A stretch of 33,830 bases of DNA from an uncultured Paenibacillus sp. (GTDB lineage: Bacteria; Bacillota; Bacilli; Paenibacillales; Paenibacillaceae). The notes under the pieces were generated by a model. That model saw only the letters and a list, made by a program, of their open reading frames with translations, was not told where the DNA came from and searched no databases. Shown here one piece after another: positions 15,917 to 24,169 of this stretch (the first letter of the stretch is position 1; the number at the start of each line of letters is the position of its first letter). The stretch covers positions 1 to 33,830 of the forward strand of contig CALAWP010000019.1 in the NCBI GenBank assembly GCA_937895345.1. The letters run 5' to 3'. The position numbers and the translations under genes were made by a program.

Positions 15917-15976
15917 GTTCACGACTCTTTTTACTAGTTCACGACTTTTTTTACTGGTTCACGACTTTTTTATCAC
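15917..15976. repeat. Three tandem 20-bp repeats
   Basis: Units 15917-15936, 15937-15956 and 15957-15976, each beginning GTTCACGACT and followed by a T-run and usually ACT. The first two differ at two positions; the third drifts at its end. The 20-base period is about two helical turns, so the copies face the same side of DNA, as expected for protein-binding iterons. Confidence 0.7.
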
Positions 15977-16005
15977 CAGACAGCGAGTCTTTGTACCGCT
16001 GAAAC

Positions 16006-17838
16006 CTACTCCACCGTCACGCTCTTCGCCAGGTTTCTCGGTTTATCCACGTCGTGGCCGAGGGCGAGCGAGGCGTAATACGACAGCAGCTGCAGCGGCA
16101 CGACGGCGAGCGCCGGCGTCAGGATCGGCAGCGTCTTCGGAATGGCGAAGATTTCGTCGACGGACTTCGCCGCTTCCTCCTCGAAGCCCTGGTTGGCGAT
16201 TGCCAGAACGCGGGCTCCACGCGCCTTCACTTCCTTGATGTTGCTCAGCGACTTCTCGTACAGCGACTCCTGCGTCACCAGCGCGATGACCGGAATGCCT
16301 TCCTCGATCAGCGCCAGCGTGCCGTGCTTCAGTTCGCCTGCCGCGTAAGCTTCGGAATGAATATACGAAATTTCCTTCAGCTTCAGCGAGCCTTCCTGCG
16401 CAACGGCGTAGTCGACGCCGCGGCCGATGAAGAACAGGCTCTTATGATGCGAGATCGATTCGGCGACCTGCTTCAGGACGGCCGATTGCTCCAGAATCGA
16501 TTCGACCTGCTCCGGCAGCTTTTGCAAGCCCGAGATGATATCCTCCAGATCGGCTTGCGCCTGCGTGCCGAGGACGCGGGAAATATGCAGCCCCAGCAGA
16601 TAGAACGCGATCAATTGGGACGTGTATGCCTTGGTCGACGCCACGGCGATTTCCGGGCCGGCCCAAGTGACCAGCGTGTCGTCCGCCTCGCGTGCGACCG
16701 AGCTGCCGACCACGTTCGTAATGGCGAGCACTTTCGCGCCATTGCGCTTCGCTTCGCGCAACGCCGCCAGCGTATCGGCCGTTTCGCCGGATTGGCTGAC
16801 GACGATGACGAGCGTATCCGGCGTAATGATTGGCGAACGATAGCGGTATTCGGAGGCGACATCCGTCTCCACCGGAATGCGCGCCAGCGACTCGATGACC
16901 GATTTGCCGACAAGTCCCGCATGGAAAGCCGTGCCGCAAGCGACGATCTGCACTTTGCGGATCGAGCGAATGTACTCGTCCGTCATGCTGAGCTCCTTCA
17001 GATGGACGGATTTGCCGTCATCTGCGATCCGGCCAAGCATCGTGTCGCGGTAAGCTTTCGGCTGCTCGTAGATTTCTTTCAGCATAAAATGATCGAATCC
17101 GGCTTTCTCCGCTGTCACAATATCCCAATCGACACGAAATATTTCCTTGGAAATATTGTCGCCGGACGTCGTCATCAGTTCGACACCGTCGCGCGTCAGC
17201 ACCGCCATTTCGCCGTCGTCCAAAATATAAACGTCGCGCGTATGCTCGAGAATCGCCGGAATGTCCGAACCGATGAAGTTTTCGCCGTCGCCGAGGCCGA
17301 TGACAAGCGGGCTGGCAAAGCGCACCGCGACAAGCTTTTCCGGCTCGTAAGCCGTCAGCACGCCCAGGGCGAAGGCGCCGCGCATCCGCTTCACCGCGCG
17401 CTGCACCGCCTTGACGATGTCGCCGTCGTATTCGTCCGCGACGAGATGGGAAATGACCTCCGTATCCGTCTCCGACACGAATACGCGGCCTTTCGCCATC
17501 AGCTCTTCCTTCAGCTCCAAATAATTTTCGACAATGCCGTTATGCACGACCGAAAATTTCGCCGAATTGTCCGTATGAGGATGGGAGTTAACGTCGGAAG
17601 GCTTGCCGTGCGTCGCCCAGCGCGTATGCCCGATGCCGACCGTTCCCTTCAGCGGGTCGTCCTGCAGAAGCTCCTCCAATACGGCCAGACGGCCTTTGGA
17701 TTTCGTAATTTCCAGCCCGTTGCTTGTGAACACGGCGATGCCGGCCGAGTCATAGCCCCGGTATTCCAGCTTTTTCAATCCGTCCAGCAAAATTTCCTGC
17801 GTATTGCGTTTGCCGATATATCCTACTATTCCGCACAT
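16006..17838 (-). CDS. glmS: Glutamine--fructose-6-phosphate aminotransferase
   Basis: 610 residues, full length. It makes glucosamine-6-phosphate from fructose-6-phosphate and glutamine, the first committed step to UDP-GlcNAc and peptidoglycan. N-terminal Ntn glutaminase domain with nucleophile Cys2 in MCGIVGYIG. Two SIS sugar-binding domains follow (about 285-425 and 460-600) with VACGTAFHAG and SQSGETADTL. The conserved C-terminal tail is DVDKPRNLAKSVTVE. Start ATG 17838 with GGAGG about 11 bases upstream. Preceded by its own promoter and a self-cleaving ribozyme leader, so it is controlled by its product. In many Firmicutes it directly follows glmM; here a two-gene ndh unit separates them. 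Confidence 0.97.
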   Translation of the reverse strand: MCGIVGYIGKRNTQEILLDGLKKLEYRGYDSAGIAVFTSNGLEITKSKGRLAVLEELLQDDPLKGTVGIGHTRWATHGKPSDVNSHPHTDNSAKFSVVHNGIVENYLELKEELMAKGRVFVSETDTEVISHLVADEYDGDIVKAVQRAVKRMRGAFALGVLTAYEPEKLVAVRFASPLVIGLGDGENFIGSDIPAILEHTRDVYILDDGEMAVLTRDGVELMTTSGDNISKEIFRVDWDIVTAEKAGFDHFMLKEIYEQPKAYRDTMLGRIADDGKSVHLKELSMTDEYIRSIRKVQIVACGTAFHAGLVGKSVIESLARIPVETDVASEYRYRSPIITPDTLVIVVSQSGETADTLAALREAKRNGAKVLAITNVVGSSVAREADDTLVTWAGPEIAVASTKAYTSQLIAFYLLGLHISRVLGTQAQADLEDIISGLQKLPEQVESILEQSAVLKQVAESISHHKSLFFIGRGVDYAVAQEGSLKLKEISYIHSEAYAAGELKHGTLALIEEGIPVIALVTQESLYEKSLSNIKEVKARGARVLAIANQGFEEEAAKSVDEIFAIPKTLPILTPALAVVPLQLLSYYASLALGHDVDKPRNLAKSVTVE

Positions 17839-17939
17839 ATTTAAACAGACCTCCGTTATCGGTATAATTTCCCGATTGAACCGGATGCCCCATGCGCGGC
17901 ACAGGCATTATGAAGTTTTCATTTGCCTTGCACGTTAAC

Positions 17940-17969
17940 CTGCGACCGGACAGCCGCGTCCGACCGCAG
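17940..17969 (-). other. Stable hairpin in the glmS leader between ribozyme and start codon
   Basis: Arms 17940-17951 and 17958-17969 pair over 12 positions on minus-strand RNA with two G-U wobbles and a 6-base loop. No T-run follows. It lies in the roughly 220-base stretch (17839-18059) between the ribozyme core and glmS, a stretch with no gene. Possible roles are ribozyme product stability or spacing. Confidence 0.55.
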
Positions 17970-18059
17970 CCTCCATTCGCAAATGTTCCCCATCTGCCCG
18001 CGCCGCCCCGCAAGCGGCACCCTGGACATACGGGAGCTATAAGAATCAAAAATAATAGC

Positions 18060-18263
18060 TTTGGCTGCCTGCCGCACGTTTGTCGGATCGGTCGCCCGAT
18101 CGTTTTGCGTTGCGGCTTACGGTTGGCATGCCCTGAACCGGAAGGTCCCCGCCGAATGCTTCGAACACCTTCACCTCGTCAGCTTCCCGCATGAATGCTC
18201 TTCGGACGTCCGCAAATGCTGACGGACCGTCTGTCGCCCATTCATCGCGCAAGCTCTGGCGCT
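18060..18263 (-). ncRNA. glmS ribozyme (GlcN6P-sensing self-cleaving riboswitch)
   Basis: On the minus strand, AAGCGCCAGAGCTTG holds the cleavage site (A18263 | G18262). Downstream come GCTGACGAGG, GTGTTCGAAGCATTCGGCGG and a CCGG-containing block, matching the conserved pseudoknotted core of glmS ribozymes as I recall it. A P4-like GC-rich domain follows, to about 18060. Glucosamine-6-phosphate acts as cofactor for cleavage, and the cleaved mRNA is degraded. It lies upstream of glmS as expected. The 3' boundary is approximate. Confidence 0.88.
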
Positions 18264-18315
18264 TGTGAATCTTTGTAACCTCTGCCCTCGCTTTCCTGCT
18301 TGAATCATATTACCT

Positions 18316-18344
18316 ATCATATTCATTTTCATGCCGCGTTGCAA
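18316..18344 (-). promoter_or_regulatory. Promoter of the glmS transcript
   Basis: Minus strand TTGCAA (18344-18339), 17-base spacer, TATGAT (18321-18316). The transcript would start about 45 bases before the ribozyme cleavage site. It is back to back with the ndh-operon promoter 67 bases away; an A/T-rich tract (18373-18386) lies between and may act as an UP element. Confidence 0.75.
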
Positions 18345-18410
18345 CTGCCATCTTGCGCATAGTAAGCGGCGTTAAATTTTTTTTAAGGAAACCGGCTTGC
18401 AAAAATGGGA

Positions 18411-18439
18411 TTGCCAACGATCCCCAAGCATGCTACAAT
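18411..18439 (+). promoter_or_regulatory. Promoter of the DUF1641-ndh operon
   Basis: TTGCCA (18411-18416), 17-base spacer, TACAAT (18434-18439). Followed within 20 bases by a Rex-type dyad. Confidence 0.75.
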
Positions 18440-18455
18440 CGGCATCAACAGCACA

Positions 18456-18471
18456 TGTGAATTTTATCACA
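18456..18471 (+). promoter_or_regulatory. Rex-type operator
   Basis: TGTGA (18456-18460), ATTTTA, TCACA (18467-18471): same half-sites and 6-base spacing as the Rex consensus TTGTGAAATATTTCACAA. It lies just downstream of the -10 box, where Rex would block initiation when NADH is low. In B. subtilis, Rex controls yjlC-ndh, the same gene pair. Confidence 0.75.
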
Positions 18472-18489
18472 ACCAAAGGAGCGATGGCA

Positions 18490-18942
18490 ATGAACGAATA
18501 CCGGGTTCCATCTCCCGAAGCGAAGGCGGCAGGCGAAGGAGCCGACAGGCTCTTGTCGCCCGAAGTAATGAGGCTGCTTCAATCCCCCGAAACGCAAGAC
18601 GCGTTGGCCGTCATGCTGAAGAGGCTGCCGCAAATCGCGGACATGACGGAGCAAGCGGCGTCGCTGTACGAAACGGCGCAGACACTGGCGCGGGACGACA
18701 TCTTCCGGGAGGATCTGAAGGGCGGCATCCGCGACACGCTCGGTCCGGTCATACGGGTGGTCCGTTCGACGGCGGCTGCGGCCATCGAAGCCAAAGACGC
18801 GGCTCAGGCCAGCGATAAGCCTGTGGGGCTGTTCGACCTGATTCGAATGTTTAAGGACCCTCAGACGCAGGCCGCCTTGCGATTCGCCGCCGCATTTTTG
18901 CAAATTGCGGGCGCTGCCCATCGGCAAGAAACCGCCCATTAA
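18490..18942 (+). CDS. yjlC: DUF1641 protein, YjlC-like
   Basis: 150 residues. DUF1641 proteins are small helical proteins of unknown role, encoded next to type-II NADH dehydrogenase (yjlC-ndh in B. subtilis) or formate dehydrogenase-like genes. Family features: LQSPETQDALAVMLKRLPQI, then a C-terminal GLFDLIRMFKDPQTQAALRF helix-turn. Start 18490 lies eight bases after AAAGGAG; ATG 18484 is too close to it. First gene of a two-gene operon with ndh (gap 59 bases), under a Rex-type operator. It may help assemble or regulate the dehydrogenase; this is inferred from gene order only. Confidence 0.85.
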   Translation: MNEYRVPSPEAKAAGEGADRLLSPEVMRLLQSPETQDALAVMLKRLPQIADMTEQAASLYETAQTLARDDIFREDLKGGIRDTLGPVIRVVRSTAAAAIEAKDAAQASDKPVGLFDLIRMFKDPQTQAALRFAAAFLQIAGAAHRQETAH

Positions 18943-19001
18943 GACGTTATGGCATAAAAAGCCCAATCCAGCTTCGATCATACCGGAAAGGACGGATGGT
19001 T

Positions 19002-20180
19002 ATGAAACGTATCGTCATCATCGGCGGAGGATACGGCGGCCTGTTGACCGCTTTGACGGCCAGGCAGCATTTGCTTCCCCAAGAAGCCGAAATTACGCTG
19101 ATCAACAAACAACCCGAGCACCATCTCGTAACCGAGCTTCATCGGCTCGCCGCGGGCACCATCTCCGAGAAGGCGGTCGCGCTGCCTCTCTCCAAGCTGC
19201 TGCAAGGAAAGCATGTCCGCTTGCAGACGGACACGGTTGTTCGTTTGGACCCGAATGTGAATAATATCACAATGTCGGATGGAAACAAGCTCGGTTACGA
19301 CTATCTCGTTGTCGCCCTTGGCAGCCAAACGGCTTTTTATGGCATTCCCGGATTGGAAAAGGAGGCGTTCACGCTCAAATCGATTGCGGACGCGAATCGG
19401 ATACGGGCCCATATCGAAGCCCGCCTGGACGCTTATGCCGCAGAGGGCCGGCCGGAAGACGCCGCCATCGTGGTCGGGGGCGGAGGGCTGACCGGCATCG
19501 AGCTCGTCGGCGAATTGGCGGACGCGATGCCCGCTTGGTGCCGGCGCCGGGGCATACCGCTGCAGGAGGTGCAGCTGTACAATATTGAAGCGTCGCCCGA
19601 CATATTGCCGGGGTTCGAGCCTGTGCTCACGGAGAGAGCCCGAACCAGCCTGGAGCGGCGCGGCGTCCGCTTCATTACCGGCGTGCCGGTCGAAGCCTAC
19701 CGGGACCGTACCGTATGGCTGAAGGACGGCCGCGCGATCGGCGCCAATACGCTCGTCTGGACCGGCGGCGTTCAAGGCCATGACCTGCTGAAGCGGACCG
19801 ACATCGATCTGCTGCGGGACCGCGTTTGCGTCAACCGCTTCCTCCAGTCCACTTCGCACCCGAATCTGTTTGCCGCGGGCGACTGCGCCTATAGTCTTGA
19901 CGAGCAAGGCAAGCCTTATCCGCCCGCCGCCTTGCTGGCCTGGCAAATGGGCGAATGCGCCGGCTATAACCTGTTCGCCGCGATCAAGGGGCGGCCGATG
20001 CGCGCCTTCGAGCCCGTTCAATCCGGCAAGCTGGCCAGCTTGGGAAGAAAGGACGCCATCGCTTCGATCGGCGAAAGCCGCACTTTGTTGACCGGCCTTC
20101 CCGCTTCGCTTATGAAAGAAGCCAGCAAAACCAGATATTTGGCCCATATCCGGGCATTGTTCGCTTATGCCTGGGAATAA
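19002..20180 (+). CDS. ndh: Type-II NADH dehydrogenase (NDH-2)-like flavoprotein
   Basis: 392 residues. Non-proton-pumping NADH:menaquinone oxidoreductase on the inner face of the membrane. FAD-binding GGGYGG at 8-13, second nucleotide motif VVGGGGLTGIELVGELAD (about 157-174) for NADH, FAD-contacting AAGDCAY near 292, and a C-terminal amphipathic segment for membrane contact. Start ATG 19002 has AAAGGA nine bases upstream; ATG 18996 in frame is too close to it. Second gene after the DUF1641 gene. The paralogues YumB and YutJ are alternative names, but pairing with DUF1641 and the Rex site favours Ndh (YjlD). Confidence 0.85.
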   Translation: MKRIVIIGGGYGGLLTALTARQHLLPQEAEITLINKQPEHHLVTELHRLAAGTISEKAVALPLSKLLQGKHVRLQTDTVVRLDPNVNNITMSDGNKLGYDYLVVALGSQTAFYGIPGLEKEAFTLKSIADANRIRAHIEARLDAYAAEGRPEDAAIVVGGGGLTGIELVGELADAMPAWCRRRGIPLQEVQLYNIEASPDILPGFEPVLTERARTSLERRGVRFITGVPVEAYRDRTVWLKDGRAIGANTLVWTGGVQGHDLLKRTDIDLLRDRVCVNRFLQSTSHPNLFAAGDCAYSLDEQGKPYPPAALLAWQMGECAGYNLFAAIKGRPMRAFEPVQSGKLASLGRKDAIASIGESRTLLTGLPASLMKEASKTRYLAHIRALFAYAWE

Positions 20181-20189
20181 AAAACGCAG

Positions 20190-20234
20190 CAAGCCGCCCG
20201 ATTGCCGCTGAATAGCGGACTGTCGGGCGGCTTG
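20190..20234 (+). terminator. Hairpin between convergent ndh and glmM
   Basis: Perfect 12-bp outer stem CAAGCCGCCCGA (20190-20201) / TCGGGCGGCTTG (20223-20234), with an inner CCGCT/AGCGG stem. No T-run follows on the plus strand. It probably ends ndh mRNA by strong structure or protects its 3' end. Confidence 0.6.
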
Positions 20235-20325
20235 TCAATTCGATTAAGACCAATAATGATTAACCGGGTTCATCCTTCATCAGGCTGCCTATTCATCCGG
20301 TAAACGACTTATCCGGCCCGATACT

Positions 20326-21666
20326 TTAGCCCAGCTCGCGCTTCACGACGCCGGCAATCTCATCGACATACGCTTCCACTTGCGCCTTGTCGGGACCTTC
20401 CGCCATAACGCGGATGAGCGATTCCGTGCCGGAAGGACGCACGAGCACGCGGCCGTTGTCGCCAAGCTCGGCTTCGACCTTCTTGACCGCCGCTTCGATG
20501 GCAGCGTTGCCGTTGTACAAGCTCTTGTCGGCTACGCGGACGTTGACGAGCTTCTGCGGATATTTGCGCATCAGCGTCTTCAGCTCGCTCAGCTTCTTGC
20601 CGGAGCCGACAACGGTATCGACCAGCTGCAGCGCCGTCAAAATGCCGTCGCCCGTCGTAATGTAGTCCAGGAAGATGACATGGCCCGACTGCTCGCCTCC
20701 GAGGTTGTAGCCGCCGCGGCGCATCTCTTCCATAACGTAGCGGTCGCCGACGGCGGTGCGGACAGTGCCGAGACCGATGCTTTCCGCGCCTTTGAAAAAG
20801 CCGATATTCGCCATGACCGTCGTGACGATCGTATTCTGCTTCAGCGTTCCTTCGCGCTTCATCCGGTCGCCGACGATACACAGCACGAAGTCGCCGTCGA
20901 CTTCCTCGCCCTTCTCGTCGATGGCGATCAGACGGTCGGCGTCGCCGTCGAAGCTGAGCCCGAGATCGGCGCCGTGCGCCAGCACCTGCTCGCGCAAATA
21001 TTCCGGATGCGTCGAGCCTACGCCGGCATTAATGTTGCGGCCGTCCGGCTCCGCGCCCACCGTAATGACGTTCGCGCCCAAATCGCGGAAGACGGAAGGA
21101 GCCAGCTCGTACGCGGAACCGTTGGCGCAGTCGAGCACGATCGTGAGCCCTTGAAAGCCGCCCTTCACCGTCGTTTTCAAAAAGTCCAAATAACGCTGCT
21201 TCGCGCCTTCATCGTTCGTCACGACGCCGATCTCGCCGCCGACCGGACGCGGCAATTCATCCTTCTCCGCATCGATCAGCGCCTCGATCTCCAGTTCCGT
21301 CTCGTCGGACAGCTTGAAGCCGTCCCCGGCAAAAAACTTGATGCCGTTATCCTCGACCGGATTATGCGAAGCCGAAATCATGACGCCGGCGTCGGCTCCG
21401 AGCTCCTTGGTCAAATAAGCGACCGCCGGCGTCGAGACGACGCCGAGACGAATAACGCTGGCGCCGATCGACAGCAATCCCGCCGTCAATGCCGCCTCCA
21501 GCATCGGGCCGGAAATGCGCGTATCCAGACCGATGACGACGGTCGGCTTGCTGGCCGCTCTCGTCAGCACATAGCCGCCGCACCGTCCGATCTTGTAGGC
21601 GAGCTCCGGCGTCAGCTCCCGGTTCGCCACTCCTCTAACTCCGTCAGTACCGAAATATTTCCCCAT
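20326..21666 (-). CDS. glmM: Phosphoglucosamine mutase
   Basis: 446 residues, full length. It converts glucosamine-6-phosphate to glucosamine-1-phosphate for UDP-GlcNAc synthesis. Active-site phosphoserine loop ISASHNP (Ser100), metal loop DGDADR (about 240), and phosphate-binding RPSGTESLIRVM near the C-terminus. Start ATG 21666 with AAAGGGG upstream. Last gene of the cdaA-cdaR-glmM cluster. In B. subtilis and others, GlmM binds CdaA and inhibits c-di-AMP synthesis, so the co-location is functional. Confidence 0.97.
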   Translation of the reverse strand: MGKYFGTDGVRGVANRELTPELAYKIGRCGGYVLTRAASKPTVVIGLDTRISGPMLEAALTAGLLSIGASVIRLGVVSTPAVAYLTKELGADAGVMISASHNPVEDNGIKFFAGDGFKLSDETELEIEALIDAEKDELPRPVGGEIGVVTNDEGAKQRYLDFLKTTVKGGFQGLTIVLDCANGSAYELAPSVFRDLGANVITVGAEPDGRNINAGVGSTHPEYLREQVLAHGADLGLSFDGDADRLIAIDEKGEEVDGDFVLCIVGDRMKREGTLKQNTIVTTVMANIGFFKGAESIGLGTVRTAVGDRYVMEEMRRGGYNLGGEQSGHVIFLDYITTGDGILTALQLVDTVVGSGKKLSELKTLMRKYPQKLVNVRVADKSLYNGNAAIEAAVKKVEAELGDNGRVLVRPSGTESLIRVMAEGPDKAQVEAYVDEIAGVVKRELG

Positions 21667-21704
21667 TTATCGAATTCCCCTTTGATTTACGATATACGCA
21701 ATTA

Positions 21705-21753
21705 GCAAAAAAATCTGCGTGCCGGTGCGGCTTCATGAACGCTGGAAGCACGC
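21705..21753 (-). terminator. Possible weak terminator or attenuator between cdaR and glmM
   Basis: GCGTGC (21717-21722) can pair with GCACGC (21748-21753). On the minus strand a run of seven T (21713-21707) follows after AGA. The stem is only 6 bp with a 25-base loop, so partial termination at most; it may lower glmM relative to cdaAR. Confidence 0.35.
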
Positions 21754-23207
21754 TATTCCGCCGCCGCGAGATACATGCTTGCATTCTCGCTGCCGCTGCG
21801 GTTGGACGCCCCTGCGCCGTCCGATTCGACCGGACCGTCCGAGCCGTCGTCCGGCGCATGGCCCTCTCCTCCGGAGCCTTCGCCGGTCGAACCTTCTTCC
21901 TCGTCCGCCGGCTGCGACGGAGTTCCCCCGACCTCCACATCGTCCGGCACGGAAGTCGCCGGCGTATCGGCGGCGATGTTCACCTTGACGACAAGCGACT
22001 GTTCCGTTCCGGGCGCAAGCTGCACATAGGGAGGCAAATCCGCCTCCAGCAGCACCTCATGCTCGCCCGGTCCCAAGCCGCTTACATTCGCGACCAGCCG
22101 AATGTCGGAGACCGTTACGCCATCCAGCACCGCATTCGAGCCGCTGAGCGTCACGTCGATTTTGCCGCCGGCCGGCGAGGCCAATTCCGCCTTCAGACCT
22201 TCGGCCGCGACGCCGAGCGCGATCGGGACGCTGCGAAACGTCTTGGTGCCGGCCGGCTCCACCGTCACATTAACCGTCAGCTCGCCCGGCTCCACCGCTT
22301 CGATGCCGTCCAGCGGCGGAGCTTTGATTCGAACCTGGCCGGACTCCTTCACTATCGACAGATCGAGCACGGCTCCGTCATAAATCTGAAGCTCATCCAG
22401 CCGCTCCTGCCGGGCATAGACCGTCACCTCGTTGATTTCGGGCTGGACGGATACAAGGCTGAGCCCTTCCGGCAAACTGCCGGTATACCGGATTTGCAGC
22501 GGAACCTGCTTGAACGGACGCGTAACCTTCACTTCCGCATGTATCGTATCCGGCTCTACGATGGCGTTCGGAATTTCTCTTCCTTCCGCATCGTAGACGA
22601 CAAGTTTCGCTTTTTTGTTGACGACCGTTTTCTCCGCCCCGGCAATGTCCAGCGTGGCCGCCACGACTCCGACGCGGTCCATGTCGTCTCTCGGAAGCGT
22701 TACCTGAACCGAGCCCCCGCCTTCGGACACGATTTGCGGATTGCCCATCACATATCCTTCGGCCGGCCGGCCTTCGGTCAACACCTGAGCTTCGAACGTT
22801 TGGGTCACAATCTCTTCCACCTGCACCGTGACGACCCGGGGCGACAGCTCGATCTCCTTGATCCCCTTGGGCAGCCGGGTGCGCAGCGGAATTTCATGAA
22901 TGCCCGGCTTGACGTTCGTCATATCCAATTCGACGACATACTGGTCATTGGAGGTCGCCCGCAAGACGGAGATTCGTCCTTCCACCACCAGCCGCGTCAC
23001 GGTCGGCTCCATGGCCGTCAGCACATATTTGTCCCGGTCCATATTGACCGGAACGATCGTCGCCGCTTCAATCACCTTCGTATCGACATTGGAAGTGACC
23101 GTCTGAGGCGATGTCTCGGGATCGATATGGACAACGGCCCATAGCAGCAAGCCGAGAATAACCGATATAATCTTGAGCGAAGTAGGATGACTGATCCATT
23201 TATCCAT
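21753..23207 (-). CDS. cdaR: CdaA regulator with YbbR domains
   Basis: 484 residues. One N-terminal membrane helix (about 9-28, SLKIISVILGLLLWAVVHI), then a large extracytoplasmic part made of about four YbbR repeats (recognisable VP, VxVxG and LP/PxVxV patterns up to about 405). The tail is long, acidic and Gly/Ser-rich (about 410-470) and low in complexity. CdaR contacts the membrane part of CdaA and tunes c-di-AMP synthesis. Start ATG 23207 overlaps the cdaA stop by 8 bases, so translation is coupled. Confidence 0.94.
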   Translation of the reverse strand: MDKWISHPTSLKIISVILGLLLWAVVHIDPETSPQTVTSNVDTKVIEAATIVPVNMDRDKYVLTAMEPTVTRLVVEGRISVLRATSNDQYVVELDMTNVKPGIHEIPLRTRLPKGIKEIELSPRVVTVQVEEIVTQTFEAQVLTEGRPAEGYVMGNPQIVSEGGGSVQVTLPRDDMDRVGVVAATLDIAGAEKTVVNKKAKLVVYDAEGREIPNAIVEPDTIHAEVKVTRPFKQVPLQIRYTGSLPEGLSLVSVQPEINEVTVYARQERLDELQIYDGAVLDLSIVKESGQVRIKAPPLDGIEAVEPGELTVNVTVEPAGTKTFRSVPIALGVAAEGLKAELASPAGGKIDVTLSGSNAVLDGVTVSDIRLVANVSGLGPGEHEVLLEADLPPYVQLAPGTEQSLVVKVNIAADTPATSVPDDVEVGGTPSQPADEEEGSTGEGSGGEGHAPDDGSDGPVESDGAGASNRSGSENASMYLAAAE

Positions 23208-24033
23208 GTCGAGCTCCTTTCCGCTTCCAGAATGGCGTTCTGCCCTCCTTGCCGTTCGACTTCGGCGTCAATTCCTCGAACAGCTTGGAAATGAGCGATT
23301 CTTCGTTAATATCCCGCACAATCATGCCGTTCAGGGCGAGCGATACTTGCCCCGTCTCTTCGGAAACGACGACGGACAGCGCGTCGCTCACTTCGCTGAC
23401 GCCGATCGCCGCGCGATGGCGGGTGCCGAGCTCCTTGCTGATAAACGGATTTTCCGATAACGGCAAGTAGCAGCCCGCCGCCATAATCTGGCTGCCGCGT
23501 ACGATGACCGCGCCGTCGTGCAACGGCGTATTCGGGGTAAATATATTGATAAGCAGCTCGGACGTAATGCGCGATTCCAGCGGGATGCCGGATTCCATCA
23601 GCTCGCTGACCCCCGTCTGCCGTTCGAATACGATTAAGGCGCCGATCTTTCGTTTGGCCATATGCTGCACCGCCCGGATCACTTCGTCGATCTGCTCGCT
23701 CAGCGCGTTCTTCTCCAGCGCGTTGGAGCGCAGAAACAGGTTGCCCCGGCCAAGCTGCTCCAGCGCGCGCCGCAGCTCGGGCTGAAACAAGATCAGCACC
23801 GTCACGATGCCGAAGGTAAACATCTGGTTCATCAGCCATTTCAGCGTATACAGATTGAACCAGGTACTGACGCCCCAGGTGGCGACCAGCACAAATATGC
23901 CTTTCAACAGCTGAACCGCGCGGGTGCCCCGCACGATTTGCATCATTTTATATATGATAAAACTGACGATGCCGACATCGATAATATCCTTCAGCCAGTC
24001 CTGCCATGTCGAATCCGTAAAGTAGCTGCTCAT
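23200..24033 (-). CDS. cdaA: Diadenylate cyclase CdaA (c-di-AMP synthase)
   Basis: 277 residues. Three N-terminal membrane helices (about 15-85), a short coiled coil, then the DAC (DisA_N) domain. Catalytic DGA (173-175, in LHDGAVIV) and RHR (205-207, in GTRHRAAIG) are intact. It makes c-di-AMP from two ATP; the product controls potassium and osmolyte balance and wall integrity. Start ATG 24033 matches the usual family N-terminus (GGGGGGTGG upstream); an in-frame GTG at 24075 would add 14 residues. First gene of the cdaA-cdaR-glmM unit, separated from rsiW by a terminator. Confidence 0.95.
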   Translation of the reverse strand: MSSYFTDSTWQDWLKDIIDVGIVSFIIYKMMQIVRGTRAVQLLKGIFVLVATWGVSTWFNLYTLKWLMNQMFTFGIVTVLILFQPELRRALEQLGRGNLFLRSNALEKNALSEQIDEVIRAVQHMAKRKIGALIVFERQTGVSELMESGIPLESRITSELLINIFTPNTPLHDGAVIVRGSQIMAAGCYLPLSENPFISKELGTRHRAAIGVSEVSDALSVVVSEETGQVSLALNGMIVRDINEESLISKLFEELTPKSNGKEGRTPFWKRKGARHG

Positions 24034-24135
24034 GCGCCACCCCCCAACCGCTGCTCCGCTTTTCTCTATATACACGTTCCAACTTTATTGTTTTCTATAA
24101 AGAGGGCAGGAAATCCTCTATTCTTAATTTTTTTT

Positions 24136-24164
24136 AAAAAAAATGCTCCCCGGTTAAAGGGAGC
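24136..24164 (-). terminator. Intrinsic terminator of rsiW
   Basis: GCTCCC (24145-24150) / GGGAGC (24159-24164), with A then eight T on the minus strand (24143-24136). It begins 5 bases after the rsiW stop and separates the sigma-factor unit from cdaA. Confidence 0.85.
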
Positions 24165-24169
24165 TCCCG

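Noticed and set aside
15917..15976. Short CRISPR-like array
   Set aside because: Units are contiguous 20-bp repeats without spacers, and no cas genes are present.
16054..17844. 596-codon open frame on the plus strand opposite glmS
   Set aside because: Arg-rich antisense shadow of a high-GC gene; glmS itself is certain.
18033..18058. AGCTAT...ATAGCT inverted repeat as a terminator before glmS
   Set aside because: The T-rich part is in the loop, not after the stem, and it lies within the glmS leader where termination would silence the gene.
18046..18252. 68-codon frame within the glmS leader
   Set aside because: It lies wholly inside the ribozyme core, whose bases are conserved for RNA structure, not protein.
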